Below are positions 8,507-17,813 of a stretch of DNA of 64,000 bases, piece by piece. Positions within the stretch are counted from its first letter, which is position 1. Each line of letters opens with the position of its first letter. The translations under genes were made by a program, and so were the position numbers. The stretch lies in assembly GCA_002050365.1 (NCBI GenBank), contig MWYZ01000036.1, forward strand, positions 1 to 64,000, written 5' to 3'. The DNA comes from Acidobacteria bacterium 28-1. Lineage in GTDB: Bacteria > Acidobacteriota > Blastocatellia > Pyrinomonadales > Pyrinomonadaceae. Under the pieces are notes generated by a model, which did not search any database, had not been told where the DNA came from, and saw only the letters and a program-made list of their open reading frames with translations.

Positions 8507-9499
8507 ATGGATTTTACCGAACTGATTGATTTAGCTTCTGAAAAACTTGGCGGCGCGGTTTTATACGCCAATGATGATTTTTTCGCGCCGAAGGAAAACC
8601 TGCTCAAACCAAATACGCCGATTTTTATCGAGGGTAAATACACGGATTTGGGCAAATGGATGGATGGATGGGAAACGCGCCGCCGTCGAAGCCCACGTTT
8701 GGACGAAACTTTTGATTGGTGCATTATTCGGTTGGGACTCGCGGGAATTATTCACGGTGTTGTCATTGACACGAGTTTTTTTCGCGGCAATTTTCCTTCG
8801 CATTGCTCGCTCGAAGCGTGCGCGGCTGACGGGCAGCCCAATGTCGAGCAACTGCTTGATGCGGAAACCGAATGGACTGAGATTTTGCCGCAAGCGGAAT
8901 TGGAAGGCGACTCGCAAAATCTTTTTACAATAAATTTTCCTCAGCGCGTTACGCATTTGCGGCTGAAAATTTATCCCGACGGCGGCGTGGCGCGGCTTCG
9001 CGTCTTTGGCGAGGTTTTGCCGAATTGGACTGCCTTGCGCTGCCGCGAGAGCGAGATTGATTTAGCGGCGGTCGAAAACGGCGGAACTGTGTTGGAAGCC
9101 AGCGATATGTTTTTCGGACAACGCCACAATTTGATTATGCCCGGACACGCTCAAGATATGAGCGACGGCTGGGAAACCAAGCGGCGGCGCGGAGAAGGCT
9201 ACGATTGGTGCGTTATTAAACTCGGCAGCGCGGGGACTATCAGGCGCGTTGAAGTGGATACTTCGCACTTCAAAGGAAATTATCCCGAAAGCTGTTCGAT
9301 TGAAGTAATCCGCGCTGATGATAATGCAAATTTCGATGCGCTTGATTGGCAGGAATTATTACCGAACTTCAAACTTCAAGCGCACACGCGGCACATTTAC
9401 GTTGATGAAATAAAAGATTGCGGCGCGGTAACGCACGTCAGATTTAACATTTTTCCCGACGGCGGCGTAAGTCGTTTGCGTCTTTTCGGGAGAATTTAA
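8507..9499 (+). CDS. alc: Allantoicase
   Basis: Hydrolyses allantoate to ureidoglycolate and urea. The protein is an internal duplication typical of the family: both halves contain GWET(K)RRR, DWC(I/V)I(R/K)LG.AG.I, V(V/E).DTS.F.GN(F/Y)P and end in R(L)FG. The repeats span roughly residues 15-165 and 185-330; total 330 aa matches known enzymes. It starts 19 bp after allantoinase, so it is almost certainly co-transcribed. Together the two enzymes take allantoin to ureidoglycolate; no ureidoglycolate lyase is visible in the window, though spontaneous decay can release glyoxylate. Confidence 0.95.
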   Translation: MDFTELIDLASEKLGGAVLYANDDFFAPKENLLKPNTPIFIEGKYTDLGKWMDGWETRRRRSPRLDETFDWCIIRLGLAGIIHGVVIDTSFFRGNFPSHCSLEACAADGQPNVEQLLDAETEWTEILPQAELEGDSQNLFTINFPQRVTHLRLKIYPDGGVARLRVFGEVLPNWTALRCRESEIDLAAVENGGTVLEASDMFFGQRHNLIMPGHAQDMSDGWETKRRRGEGYDWCVIKLGSAGTIRRVEVDTSHFKGNYPESCSIEVIRADDNANFDALDWQELLPNFKLQAHTRHIYVDEIKDCGAVTHVRFNIFPDGGVSRLRLFGRI

Positions 9500-9544
9500 G
9501 ACCAATGCCAGACAAATTTGGTTTTATCGCTGAAGGCGACGAAT

Positions 9545-9690
9545 AATATAGCGTAGGGTGAAATCATACATCCGCGAATTAAAATTCTATCCGTCGCTGA
9601 AGGTGTCGAACATTCTCCCAGATTGTTCGACACTTTCAGCGACGGAGTTATCTCTTGCACATTTTGTAGGGTTTTACCCTACGCTATATT
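9545..9690. repeat. Nested foldback element between allantoicase and uraD
   Basis: Outer arms AATATAGCGTAGGGT (9545) and its exact complement ending at 9690 enclose a second, inner stem (CCGTCGCTGAAGGTGTCGAACA with one mismatch in 22). The whole 146-bp unit can fold into a long hairpin with a branch. It has no coding frame. The arm sequence resembles the arms at 13326-13405, so it is probably one copy of a dispersed REP/MITE-like family. It splits the urate operon and may add an RNA processing or termination point. Confidence 0.85.
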
Positions 9691-9744
9691 GTCAATCGCC
9701 CTTTGCGATAAAAACGTTTTGCGTAACACTGTTTAGGATAAAGC

Positions 9745-10260
9745 GTGAGTGAAAGATTAGAAAAATTAAATCAACTTCCACGCGAAACGGGAGAAGCCGA
9801 TTTTATGAATTGCTGCGGCTCGCAAACTTGGGCGCGTTTGATGACCGAAGCGCGACCGTTTGCCCGTGTCGCCGCGCTGTTGAATCAAGCCGAACAAATC
9901 TGGCTGAATCTCGACTCGCAAGATTGGCTCGAAGCGTTTGCCGCGCATCCGAAAATCGGCGCACGAAAAGCCGTTTTGCAGCAATCGGCGCAATCTGCCG
10001 AATGGTCAAACGCGGAACAGGCAGGCACGCAAACCGCCGCCGATTCGCTGCGAACTGAATTAGAAAAGGCTAACCGTTTGTATGAAGAGAAATTCGGGTT
10101 TATATTTATCGTTTGTGCAACAGGAAAAAGCGCGGAAGAAATGCTCGACCTTTGCCGTCGTCGTTTGAACAATTCCGCTGACGCGGAAATTCGCATCGCG
10201 GCTGATGAGCAGAGAAAGATAACGGAAATCCGGTTAAAAAAATTGTTGGGAATTGAATGA
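9745..10260 (+). CDS. uraD: OHCU decarboxylase (2-oxo-4-hydroxy-4-carboxy-5-ureidoimidazoline decarboxylase)
   Basis: Makes S-allantoin from the product of HIU hydrolase. Family marks are AHPKIGARKA near residue 72, with the catalytic histidine and lysine, and FGFIFIVCATGKSAEEML near residue 115. At 171 aa it has the usual length. The start is GTG 9745 with GGATAAAGC just upstream; the next ATG would cut into conserved sequence. Its stop overlaps the start of the HIU hydrolase gene by 4 nt (ATGA), so the two consecutive pathway enzymes are translationally coupled. Confidence 0.93.
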   Translation: MSERLEKLNQLPRETGEADFMNCCGSQTWARLMTEARPFARVAALLNQAEQIWLNLDSQDWLEAFAAHPKIGARKAVLQQSAQSAEWSNAEQAGTQTAADSLRTELEKANRLYEEKFGFIFIVCATGKSAEEMLDLCRRRLNNSADAEIRIAADEQRKITEIRLKKLLGIE

Positions 10261-10598
10261 GCGCAATCACGACACATATTTTAGATGTTTCGGCTGGCTG
10301 TCCAGCGCGTGGTGTTCCGGTTACGCTGGAGCAACAGACGACAACAGGTTGGGAAATCATCAGCAGAGGCGCGACGGACGAAGACGGACGCTTGCGCGAC
10401 TTGCTCGATTCAAAAGCAATTTTGCAGGCGGGAAATTACCGGCTCACATTTGACACCGAAACTTATTTCACGCAGCAACAAATCGAAGGTTTTTATCCGC
10501 AGGTAACGGTGGCATTTACCGTGCGCGACGCGGCGCAGCATTTCCACGTTCCGTTACTGCTGAGTCCGTTCGGTTACTCGACTTATCGCGGAAGTTAA
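10257..10598 (+). CDS. uraH: 5-hydroxyisourate hydrolase (transthyretin-like)
   Basis: Opens 5-hydroxyisourate, the uricase product. The 113-residue protein begins with THILDVSAGCPARGVPV and ends in YRGS, the two signatures that separate HIU hydrolases from true transthyretins; the histidine of THILD and the C-terminal tyrosine-arginine line the active site. HFHVPLLLSPFGYSTYRGS is near-canonical. No periplasmic signal is present, so it acts in the cytoplasm as in other bacterial urate operons. It overlaps uraD by 4 nt and lies 4 bp before uricase. Confidence 0.95.
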   Translation: MSAITTHILDVSAGCPARGVPVTLEQQTTTGWEIISRGATDEDGRLRDLLDSKAILQAGNYRLTFDTETYFTQQQIEGFYPQVTVAFTVRDAAQHFHVPLLLSPFGYSTYRGS

Positions 10599-10602
10599 AT
10601 TT

Positions 10603-11448
10603 ATGTCAGTCAAAATAGTCCATAACAATTACGGCAAATCGCGTGTGCGGCTTTTGAAGGTAGCGCGGCTTGGTGAATGGCACGAATTACAGGAAACTAC
10701 CGTCAAAATCGCGTTTGAAGGCGAATTTACGGAAGTTCACACCGTCGGCGACAACAGCCATGTGCTGCCCACCGACACGATGAAGAATACGGTTTATGCA
10801 TTAGCCTCGCAGACACAGGAAATTGAGGAAATCGAGACTTTTGCTATGCGTCTGGCGAATCATTTTTTGACGAATAATTCGCCCGTAAAAAGAGTTATTA
10901 TCGAAATTGCCGAACACGGCTGGACGCGGATGGCTTTCGGCGGGCAATCACACCCGCATTCTTTCATCAAAGGCAGTAACGAAAAGCACACTGCAAAGGT
11001 TAGTATTATGCACGAAGGCGCAACGATTGAATCCGGTGTTGAAGATTTAATTGTCCTGAAAACAACCAAATCGGGTTTTGTCGGCTACATCAAAGACCAA
11101 TACACAACTTTGCCGGAAACGACTGACAGAATCCTTGCCACTTCCATCAAAGCCGATTGGCGTTACGCTGATTCGGAAAAAGCTGCGGGCGACACTTGGC
11201 GCGACGTGCGGCAAACGATTATTGAAACTTTTGCCGAACACAACAGCCTTTCGGTGCAGCACACGCTTTATGCAATGGGCGAAGCCGTGTTGGAAAAATT
11301 TCCCGACATTGCGGAAATATCGTTCTCGCTGCCGAATATACACTACCTGCCGTTAGATTTGGCACGCTTAGGCTTGGAGAACGGCAATCAAATATTCCTG
11401 CCGACGGACGAGCCGCACGGGTTGATAGAAGCAAGATTGTCGCGTTAG
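10603..11448 (+). CDS. uox: Urate oxidase (cofactor-free uricase)
   Basis: Oxidises urate with O2 to 5-hydroxyisourate and H2O2. The two T-fold halves carry NNYGKSRVRLLKV at the N-terminus, DNSHVLPTDTMKNTVY near residue 50 with the catalytic threonine, the substrate-binding SFIKGSN region near 125, and NIHYLPLDL near 247. Length 281 is slightly short of eukaryotic enzymes but complete at both ends. It starts 4 bp after uraH. The H2O2 formed would need catalase or peroxidase elsewhere. No xanthine dehydrogenase or urate transporter is in the window, so urate must come from other loci or from outside. Confidence 0.94.
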   Translation: MSVKIVHNNYGKSRVRLLKVARLGEWHELQETTVKIAFEGEFTEVHTVGDNSHVLPTDTMKNTVYALASQTQEIEEIETFAMRLANHFLTNNSPVKRVIIEIAEHGWTRMAFGGQSHPHSFIKGSNEKHTAKVSIMHEGATIESGVEDLIVLKTTKSGFVGYIKDQYTTLPETTDRILATSIKADWRYADSEKAAGDTWRDVRQTIIETFAEHNSLSVQHTLYAMGEAVLEKFPDIAEISFSLPNIHYLPLDLARLGLENGNQIFLPTDEPHGLIEARLSR

Positions 11449-11519
11449 CCGATTTGCTTGTCAATTTTGCTTTATCAATTGCCTCCGGCTTTAGCTCGAG
11501 GATAAAGTTTGATAAAAGA

Positions 11520-11617
11520 CAAACGGCTTTAGCCCAAAGCAAAATAAATTTATTCCTTGTAGCTTTAGCTAAAGCTACAAGGAATAATCCTTTTTAAGAT
11601 TTGGCTAAAGCCGTTTG
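11520..11617. repeat. Nested palindrome between uricase and aldolase-like gene
   Basis: A perfect 34-bp palindrome at 11552-11585 (half: ATTCCTTGTAGCTTTAG) sits inside a second pair of arms, AAACGGCTTTAGCC and GGCTAAAGCCGTTT. A further cggctttagct lies just upstream at 11487. The short GGCTTTAGCC-type core recurs within the element, which is typical of a REP-like family. No gene fits here. A strong hairpin at this point could lower expression of the downstream DUF6986 gene or protect the upstream mRNA. Confidence 0.88.
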
Positions 11618-11687
11618 GTTATTGGCATACTAAACCACTAGCTGATGCTAGGGGCAATTTATTTAGGAAAAATTTAACAAATTTACT

Positions 11688-13022
11688 ATGACAACAACAT
11701 TTTCTCAGGAATCAATGCAGGAAATTACCGAAGGATTACAATCATCTTTCGCCGCGTTTGCATCGCGTTATCCGGGCGAATCGGGTCGCCGTCAGCCGGT
11801 GCATACGGTTTATGGCGGCGCACATCTTTTTAAATCGGATACCGCGCCGCGTCTTGGCACACTTGCGTTGCGCTCATTTGAAACGTATGCGCCCGATGCT
11901 GTGACATTCGCGCAGGCACTCGAACTGCCGGACAAATTAGCCGATACGATTTACGAGCGAGTTCGGGAAAAACTTGTGCGCGAAGCAGTTGAAGATTTCC
12001 GCATTGATTTTGAAGACGGCTACGGCACACGCCCTGACGAAGAAGAGGACGGACACGCTGTATCAGCCGCGCGGGTAGCTGCCGAAGGTCTTGAAGCAGG
12101 CACATTGCCACCGTTTCTCGGCATCCGCATCAAAACATTTTCTGAAGAACTTCATGCTCGCAGTATCCGCACGCTCGATTTGTTTTTGACGACGCTTGTC
12201 GAATCTGCCGGCGGACGCTTGCCGGAAAATTTTGTGGTTACACTGCCGAAAATCGTGCATCCCGCGCAAGTGGCGACTCTCGCCGACATCTTCGATTTGC
12301 TTGAGCCGAAACTCGGTCTGCCGACAGGCTCGCTCAAAATGGAGATGATGGTTGAAACGACACAATCAATCATCAATGAACGCGGCGAAACGAATCTGCC
12401 GCAACTGCTCGATGCCGCTCGCGGACGTTGTGTCGCGGCACATTTCGGGACTTACGATTACACCGCTAGCTGCAGCATCACCGCCGCGTATCAGGATATG
12501 CTGCATCCAGCCTGCGATTTCGCACGCCATATGATGCAGGTTTCCTTTGGCGGAACGGGAATCTGGTTGTCGGACGGCGCGACAAATATTATGCCCGTCG
12601 CGCCGCATCGCGGAGAGTTGACTGCGGAACAGGAAGCGGAGAACCGCGCCGTTGTACATCGCGCGTGGAAGCTACATTACGACCACGTTCGACATTCACT
12701 CACTAACGCTTTCTATCAAGGTTGGGATTTGCATCCGGCTCAGTTTCCGACGCGTTACGCGGCAGTCTACACATTCTTTCTCGAAGGCTTGAACGCGGCT
12801 TCCGAACGACTGAGCAACTTTATCGCAAAGGCGGCGCAGGCGACGCTCGTCGGTGATGTTTTTGACGACGCGGCAACCGGACAAGGGCTGCTCAATTATT
12901 TCCTCCGCGCCATTAACTGCCGCGCTCTTACCGAACAGGAAGCGCAGGATTTAACCAGCCTTTCGGTGGATGAACTTCAGTCCGGTTCGTTTGTAAAGAT
13001 TTTGCAAAATCGGCAAAAATAG
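11688..13022 (+). CDS. DUF6986 / HpcH-HpaI aldolase-like protein
   Basis: A 444-residue protein related to the citrate-lyase/aldolase TIM-barrel superfamily. FRIDFEDGYGTRPDEEED near residue 105 carries acidic metal ligands, and KMEMMVETTQSI near residue 215 carries the second conserved acidic pair. GTYDYTASCSITAAYQ follows. Homologues I recall lie beside allantoin genes in actinobacteria and are called aldolases or DUF6986. Since allantoicase output yields glyoxylate, a malate-synthase-like or glyoxylate-aldol reaction would complete the route, but that is inference. It follows uricase in the same orientation after a 240-bp gap that holds a large palindrome. The start ATG 11688 has no clear ribosome site. 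Confidence 0.75.
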   Translation: MTTTFSQESMQEITEGLQSSFAAFASRYPGESGRRQPVHTVYGGAHLFKSDTAPRLGTLALRSFETYAPDAVTFAQALELPDKLADTIYERVREKLVREAVEDFRIDFEDGYGTRPDEEEDGHAVSAARVAAEGLEAGTLPPFLGIRIKTFSEELHARSIRTLDLFLTTLVESAGGRLPENFVVTLPKIVHPAQVATLADIFDLLEPKLGLPTGSLKMEMMVETTQSIINERGETNLPQLLDAARGRCVAAHFGTYDYTASCSITAAYQDMLHPACDFARHMMQVSFGGTGIWLSDGATNIMPVAPHRGELTAEQEAENRAVVHRAWKLHYDHVRHSLTNAFYQGWDLHPAQFPTRYAAVYTFFLEGLNAASERLSNFIAKAAQATLVGDVFDDAATGQGLLNYFLRAINCRALTEQEAQDLTSLSVDELQSGSFVKILQNRQK

Positions 13023-13176
13023 ATAAGCAGCTCCGCGAAAAACTTTATAAACACCAATAATCTCGCGGAAAATCAGCCTTCCCTCCTTGATTTTCCAGAT
13101 ACTTTGGCTAATATTTTTAACTAAAGCAACAAAAAATTTGTCAGTTATTCGGTAGACGAAAGGACACAAGAAGATT

Positions 13177-13302
13177 ATGAACTGCTTATGGATTGGGGTA
13201 ATTGGTATTTACTTGAATCTCGTGGTGTTTTTATTAACCGACTATTCTCTTTGGTATTTTTTCGGATTAATAGTTTGCAGGGTCGGAATAAATGATAGCT
13301 GA
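13177..13302 (+). CDS. Possible 41-aa membrane peptide
   Basis: A short frame too small for the track: MNCLWIGVIGIYLNLVVFLL and a second hydrophobic run (WYFFGLIVCRVG), so nearly the whole peptide could span a membrane. AAGAAG lies 3 nt before the ATG. It sits in the otherwise empty 378 bp between the aldolase-like gene and the IS110 element. No family is recognised and chance is not excluded. Confidence 0.25.
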   Translation: MNCLWIGVIGIYLNLVVFLLTDYSLWYFFGLIVCRVGINDS

Positions 13303-13325
13303 TAGATAAAACACGCGCTGAGTCG

Positions 13326-13405
13326 GACGTGAGGGCGAAACAGCGACTTTCATCAAAACTTGCGTGTTAAATTTACGTTGTGTGTAGCCGGTTTCGCCCT
13401 ACGTC
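13326..13405. repeat. REP-like inverted repeat beside the IS end
   Basis: GACGTGAGGGCGAAAC at 13326 and GTTTCGCCCTACGTC at 13391 pair with one bulged base. The right arm runs into the IS110 terminal repeat at 13400. IS110-family elements are known to insert into such extragenic palindromes. The arm resembles the GCGTAGGGTGAAA arm at 9545. Confidence 0.6.
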
Positions 13406-13422
13406 AGATACTGTGTTGAAAG

Positions 13423-14532
<1,110 letters not shown>

Positions 14533-14544
14533 GTATCTGACGTA

Positions 14545-14870
14545 CTGACTCTGAACAGGTCATAACTCCGCCCCGGCTTCACCGTCGCCGTTCGGTTATC
14601 GCCAAAGTTTGCGGCTTTGTGCGACATCTGTCAACATACAAACTCCGCCGTTCTCCGTCTCAAGAACGCCCCTTTTTGAGACGCTTTTTTGCTTTAATAA
14701 ATAAAATTTAAAACCCAATAAAACACAGCTTAATTTTGCAGTTCTATCTCTTAAACCGTCTAATAATTTAAGAACAAAGAGTTACGCCCTTTCAGGGCTG
14801 ATAAGGAAACCCACGCTGCAAGCAGACGGGGAATTCTTTTCGATTAAACTTAATATTTTGTCTTAATTTT
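14545..14870. other. Non-coding stretch between IS element and DNA-binding gene
   Basis: 326 bp without a supportable gene. It contains a strong terminator at 14656-14691, then AT-rich DNA and a short GCCCTTTCAGGGC hairpin near 14787. It is probably target-flanking DNA of the IS plus the trailer of the minus-strand gene that ends at 14871. Confidence 0.5.
14656..14691 (+). terminator. Rho-independent terminator
   Basis: CGTCTCAA/TTGAGACG stem with a 12-nt loop followed by CTTTTTT on the plus strand. No plus-strand gene ends nearby, so it may be a leftover of the gene disrupted by the IS, or part of the element. Confidence 0.75.
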
Positions 14871-15194
14871 TTAACTACTAATTATTGAGTGAACATAATC
14901 GTTATACTTTAAATCTATACCAGCGTTTTTTAGGCAGCGTTGAATTGTCTTGTTATTTACTTTGAGCCGTCTTGCAACAAGTGTTTGTGTCGGAAAAGTG
15001 TAGCTTCCTTTGAATTTTTCAATCGTCTCAATAATTTTGTTTAATGTGATCTTAGGCGTTAGGTTTTTAGTTCCTTTGATTCTTCCGCCTTGCGTCGGAA
15101 CGAAAGTTGTAATTTTGATTTCGTTTTCTTCGCGCACTTCATCTTCTTTATAACGCCAAAGCAAACCTTTGAAATAAGTTTTAAGATTGCCCAC
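14871..15194 (-). CDS. Helix-turn-helix protein, C-terminal half of a frameshifted gene
   Basis: The 107-residue frame ends in a clear helix-turn-helix: SYTFPTQTLVARRLKVNNKTIQRCLKNAGI. The stretch KITTFVPTQGGRIKGTKN is basic. Its first residues overlap the end of the upstream frame by 14 nt, and this frame reads sensibly further upstream (KQKESYNNIVGNLKTYFKG), joining the 165-aa frame if one base is gained or lost in the A-rich run near 15225. I think both are one protein of about 270 aa. It may be a DNA-binding protein of the tRNA-bounded element. Confidence 0.6.
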   Translation of the reverse strand: MGNLKTYFKGLLWRYKEDEVREENEIKITTFVPTQGGRIKGTKNLTPKITLNKIIETIEKFKGSYTFPTQTLVARRLKVNNKTIQRCLKNAGIDLKYNDYVHSIISS

Positions 15195-15678
15195 AATGTT
15201 GTTGTAACTTTCCTTTTGTTTTAGGATTTTCGGCTTCTTGGCTTCTATAACAAGCCCATGCTAGGTGATAAATATCTCGCTGAAGGCGGAAAGCAATCCG
15301 GCGTTCAAGTTCCATAACTGCCGCATTTGCTTTCGCCGTACCTAATCCTTTGAGCATATATTTGAAATGTCTTCCCGTGCCTTTTGCCGCAATCAATAGC
15401 TCAAGGTCATCTGATTCATTAAGCGTAAATCTTACGTCAAATTCAAAATGAAATTCGCGGCGTGGACAATCATCGTTTGGCGTTGGCAATCCTTCACCTT
15501 CGCGCTCAAAACAACCTAACTTTCTGCCGAAGGTAACGCCTTTTGCGTTAGAATCTTGGAATTTGAAAATTCCAAGTTCTTCGCCTTCGGGCGAATCGGC
15601 AAGTTTCATCAAAGCATCAACATTATCTTCACCAATCTTAAATTCAATTTCCTTTTTGTAATGATTATTCTTTTTCAT
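15181..15678 (-). CDS. Unknown protein, N-terminal half of the frameshifted gene
   Basis: This 165-residue frame has no family I recognise. It contains EIEFKIGEDNVDALMKLA, a proline/cysteine patch (LPTPNDDCPRREF), and a helix-rich end (AVMELERRIAFRLQRDIYHLAWACYRSQEA). After AENPK the sequence turns into low-quality KTKGKLQQHCGQS, while the neighbouring frame continues well into the helix-turn-helix part. The ATG at 15678 is only 12 bp from the 21-bp repeat at 15690, so this gene lies at the right inner end of the putative island, where excision or regulatory genes are often found. Confidence 0.55.
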   Translation of the reverse strand: MKKNNHYKKEIEFKIGEDNVDALMKLADSPEGEELGIFKFQDSNAKGVTFGRKLGCFEREGEGLPTPNDDCPRREFHFEFDVRFTLNESDDLELLIAAKGTGRHFKYMLKGLGTAKANAAVMELERRIAFRLQRDIYHLAWACYRSQEAENPKTKGKLQQHCGQS

Positions 15679-15689
15679 AGCCTATAATT

Positions 15690-15710
15690 TGAGTGCCTAT
15701 TGAGTGCCAA
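15690..15710 (+). repeat. 21-bp direct repeat, right copy
   Basis: Identical to 6752-6772, same orientation, 116 bp before the right tRNA-derived core. Between repeat and core are two more related motifs, TTAGCAAAACTCAA (15722) and TTAGCTAAACTCAA (15794), which could be further protein-binding sites. The 377-bp gap 15679-16055 holds only these sites, the core and the terminator. Confidence 0.6.
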
Positions 15711-15825
15711 GCATACCAAACTTAGCAAAACTCAATAGAACTATTATAAACTGAAAAGCGATAAAATGCAGTATAAACGGAAGTCAGGTAAAGTTAGCTA
15801 AACTCAAGAAAACAAACGGTTAAGG

Positions 15826-15870
15826 CTGGCAGTCATAAGGTTAGGGGTTCGATCCCACTCGACTCCACCA
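15826..15870 (+). other. Right attachment remnant (tRNA-Ala 3' fragment)
   Basis: 45 bp matching the tRNA-Ala 3' half including CCA, with three differences (CATAAGG for CATGAGG, GGTTAGG for GGTCAGG, CCCACTC for CCCCCTC). There is no 5' half, so it is not a tRNA gene. The changes break T-arm pairing, as expected of an old unselected att copy. Confidence 0.75.
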
Positions 15871-15910
15871 CTTTAACACTAATAAAACAAATAACTTAGA
15901 GAGATAAAAA

Positions 15911-15937
15911 GGTAGCTCGAAACAGAGTTGCCTTTTT
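15911..15937 (+). terminator. Degenerate terminator after the right att copy
   Basis: GGTAGCTC...GAGTTGCC stem (two mismatches) followed by TTTTT. It resembles the terminator downstream of tRNA-Ala, so it may be the original chromosomal terminator displaced by integration. Confidence 0.45.
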
Positions 15938-16055
15938 CATCGAATCCTGAATTTTGTGAGAGGTTTGTTGTAAAACTTGATAAAAAAAGGATTAGATGCT
16001 ATTTCTTAGAAGTCTATTTTCAATCAAATCATTTCAAAGTAATTAAGGAGACATA

Positions 16056-17789
16056 ATGAAACAGTTAAATCGTATTCTTTTAAGCTTGGGTTTGGGGCTT
16101 TTTTTGGTCGTGAACTTCGCGTTTGCAGGTGATAACACGCCGAAAAATAGGAAAACAACGCAAAAGCCGGTCGAGATAAGAATTGTTGCTTGGGGACCGA
16201 CACAAGCGGAAGTGGACGCGGCAAAATCGCGCGTCGAGCAAAGCACGGCGGTGCAAGACGCGCTCAAAGGCACGAAATATCGGGTGATGTCATTTGATTA
16301 CATCGAAACAGGAGACAAATCGCGTCCGGCTCAGGTTCCGACCCGGTTTCGCGTCATTTTTTATGATTATACAAACAACCGGACTTTTGTTGCCGAAGGT
16401 GATTTTGCCGCAAAAGAAAAAATTGCGGTGCGCCAGGAAAATTTTGAACCGGGCGTGAGCAACGAAGAACTCGAAGAAGCCTTTGAAATGATAAAAAATG
16501 ATTCCAAATTCGTTTTGCCGTATAAACAAAATAAATTGACAATCGCACCGGCAATGCCGCCGACTTCCTATCTCAATGGTGAGCGTTTGGTAAATATAAG
16601 TATTAAAACACTGCCGGAAGGCTCCAATCAGATTGTTGGCATCAGCTTTAAGAATGGAAATATAGTTCGCTATGAAAACAACGCGCCGCCGACTGCAAAA
16701 GCTGAACCTGATGTTTGCGGTATTCCTTCGGCAGGACAAAGCACTACTTCAAATGGCACAGCCGGACAATATCAAGTAACGGTTTTGCAGAATGGCGCAC
16801 CGCTTTGGGAAATGTTGGTTATTCGCCCTTCGGCTTCGTCAGGTAATACAAGTGAGCGTTCGGGCATTGAAGTGCGCGATGTGCGATTCAGAGGAAAATC
16901 GGTTCTCAAACGCGGGCACGCGCCGATTTTGAACGTGCAATATGCGGGCAATGTGTGCGGACCTTATCGGGATTGGCAATATCAAGAAGGTATGTTTAAT
17001 GCACCCAGCGAAGGTGCCAGCGACCCGGCTCCGGGAATCAGAATTTTAGCACCCGGACAAATTGCCACCACCGCACTCGATACCGGCAACGATACGGGAA
17101 ATTTTCGGGGTGTCGCTATTTATATGCAAGATACAAATATTACCGATCTTGGACCCGAACTTGTGATGGTTTCTGAAATGAATGCAGGTTGGTATCGTTA
17201 CATTATGGAATGGCGGTTTGCGCCGGACGGCACAATTCGACCACGTTACGGTTTTGGTGCAGTCACCAGTTCCTGCGTTTGTGCTACACATTTTCACCAC
17301 GTTTATTGGCGATTTGATTTTGACATCGTTAGCCCAATCAATAATATTTACCAAATTGAAATCGGACCCGCAGGCTCGACAGAAGACTTAATTTCACCAA
17401 TTATAAATGAAGTTACTCGTCTGAGAGATTTTTCGGTATATCGTAGTTTTATCATTCAAAATTCAACCAGCAACGAAGCATATATACTATCGCCGAATCT
17501 CACAGATGGAACAACTGATGCCTACGGCGGAGGTGATGTTTGGTTTTTGCGCTACCAAGCAGGAATAGGGGGCGAACCCGCTGAACTTAACGACCCGAAT
17601 ACCAGCACAGCCGCTAATCTTGCACCGTGGTTGAATAATGAATCGCTAAGTAATCAAGATTCGGTGATTTGGTATGCGGGACACTTTACTCATGCCGACA
17701 CCGGCGCATTAATTAATCCCGACCGGAGCGGCGATGTCTTGTCCGGCGAATATGTTATCGGTCCTGATATTCGTCCGTTGCGCTGGTAA
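16056..17789 (+). CDS. Secreted copper-amine-oxidase-like protein
   Basis: Residues 1-26 are a Sec signal (LLSLGLGLFLVVNFAFAG). The C-terminal 350 residues follow the copper amine oxidase core: GIEVRDVRFRGKSVLKRG, NVCGPYRDWQYQEG, the copper-ligand pair in THFHHVYWRFDFDI near residue 412, and the third-histidine strand VIWYAGHFTHADTG near 546. Where active enzymes have N-Y-(D/E)-Y/N, whose tyrosine becomes topaquinone, this one reads NAGWYRYIMEWRF: the tyrosine is kept, but the Asn and acidic neighbours are not. At 577 aa it is a little short. It may bind copper without amine oxidase activity. The protein lies just outside the island, with TAAGGAG ending 4 nt before the ATG. Confidence 0.75.
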   Translation: MKQLNRILLSLGLGLFLVVNFAFAGDNTPKNRKTTQKPVEIRIVAWGPTQAEVDAAKSRVEQSTAVQDALKGTKYRVMSFDYIETGDKSRPAQVPTRFRVIFYDYTNNRTFVAEGDFAAKEKIAVRQENFEPGVSNEELEEAFEMIKNDSKFVLPYKQNKLTIAPAMPPTSYLNGERLVNISIKTLPEGSNQIVGISFKNGNIVRYENNAPPTAKAEPDVCGIPSAGQSTTSNGTAGQYQVTVLQNGAPLWEMLVIRPSASSGNTSERSGIEVRDVRFRGKSVLKRGHAPILNVQYAGNVCGPYRDWQYQEGMFNAPSEGASDPAPGIRILAPGQIATTALDTGNDTGNFRGVAIYMQDTNITDLGPELVMVSEMNAGWYRYIMEWRFAPDGTIRPRYGFGAVTSSCVCATHFHHVYWRFDFDIVSPINNIYQIEIGPAGSTEDLISPIINEVTRLRDFSVYRSFIIQNSTSNEAYILSPNLTDGTTDAYGGGDVWFLRYQAGIGGEPAELNDPNTSTAANLAPWLNNESLSNQDSVIWYAGHFTHADTGALINPDRSGDVLSGEYVIGPDIRPLRW

Positions 17790-17813
17790 AATTCATTCTG
17801 ATTTTCAGATAAC

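Noticed and set aside
15826-15870. A second tRNA-Ala gene
   Set aside because: Only the 3' half is present, the T stem is broken by mutations, and no D arm or 5' acceptor precedes it.
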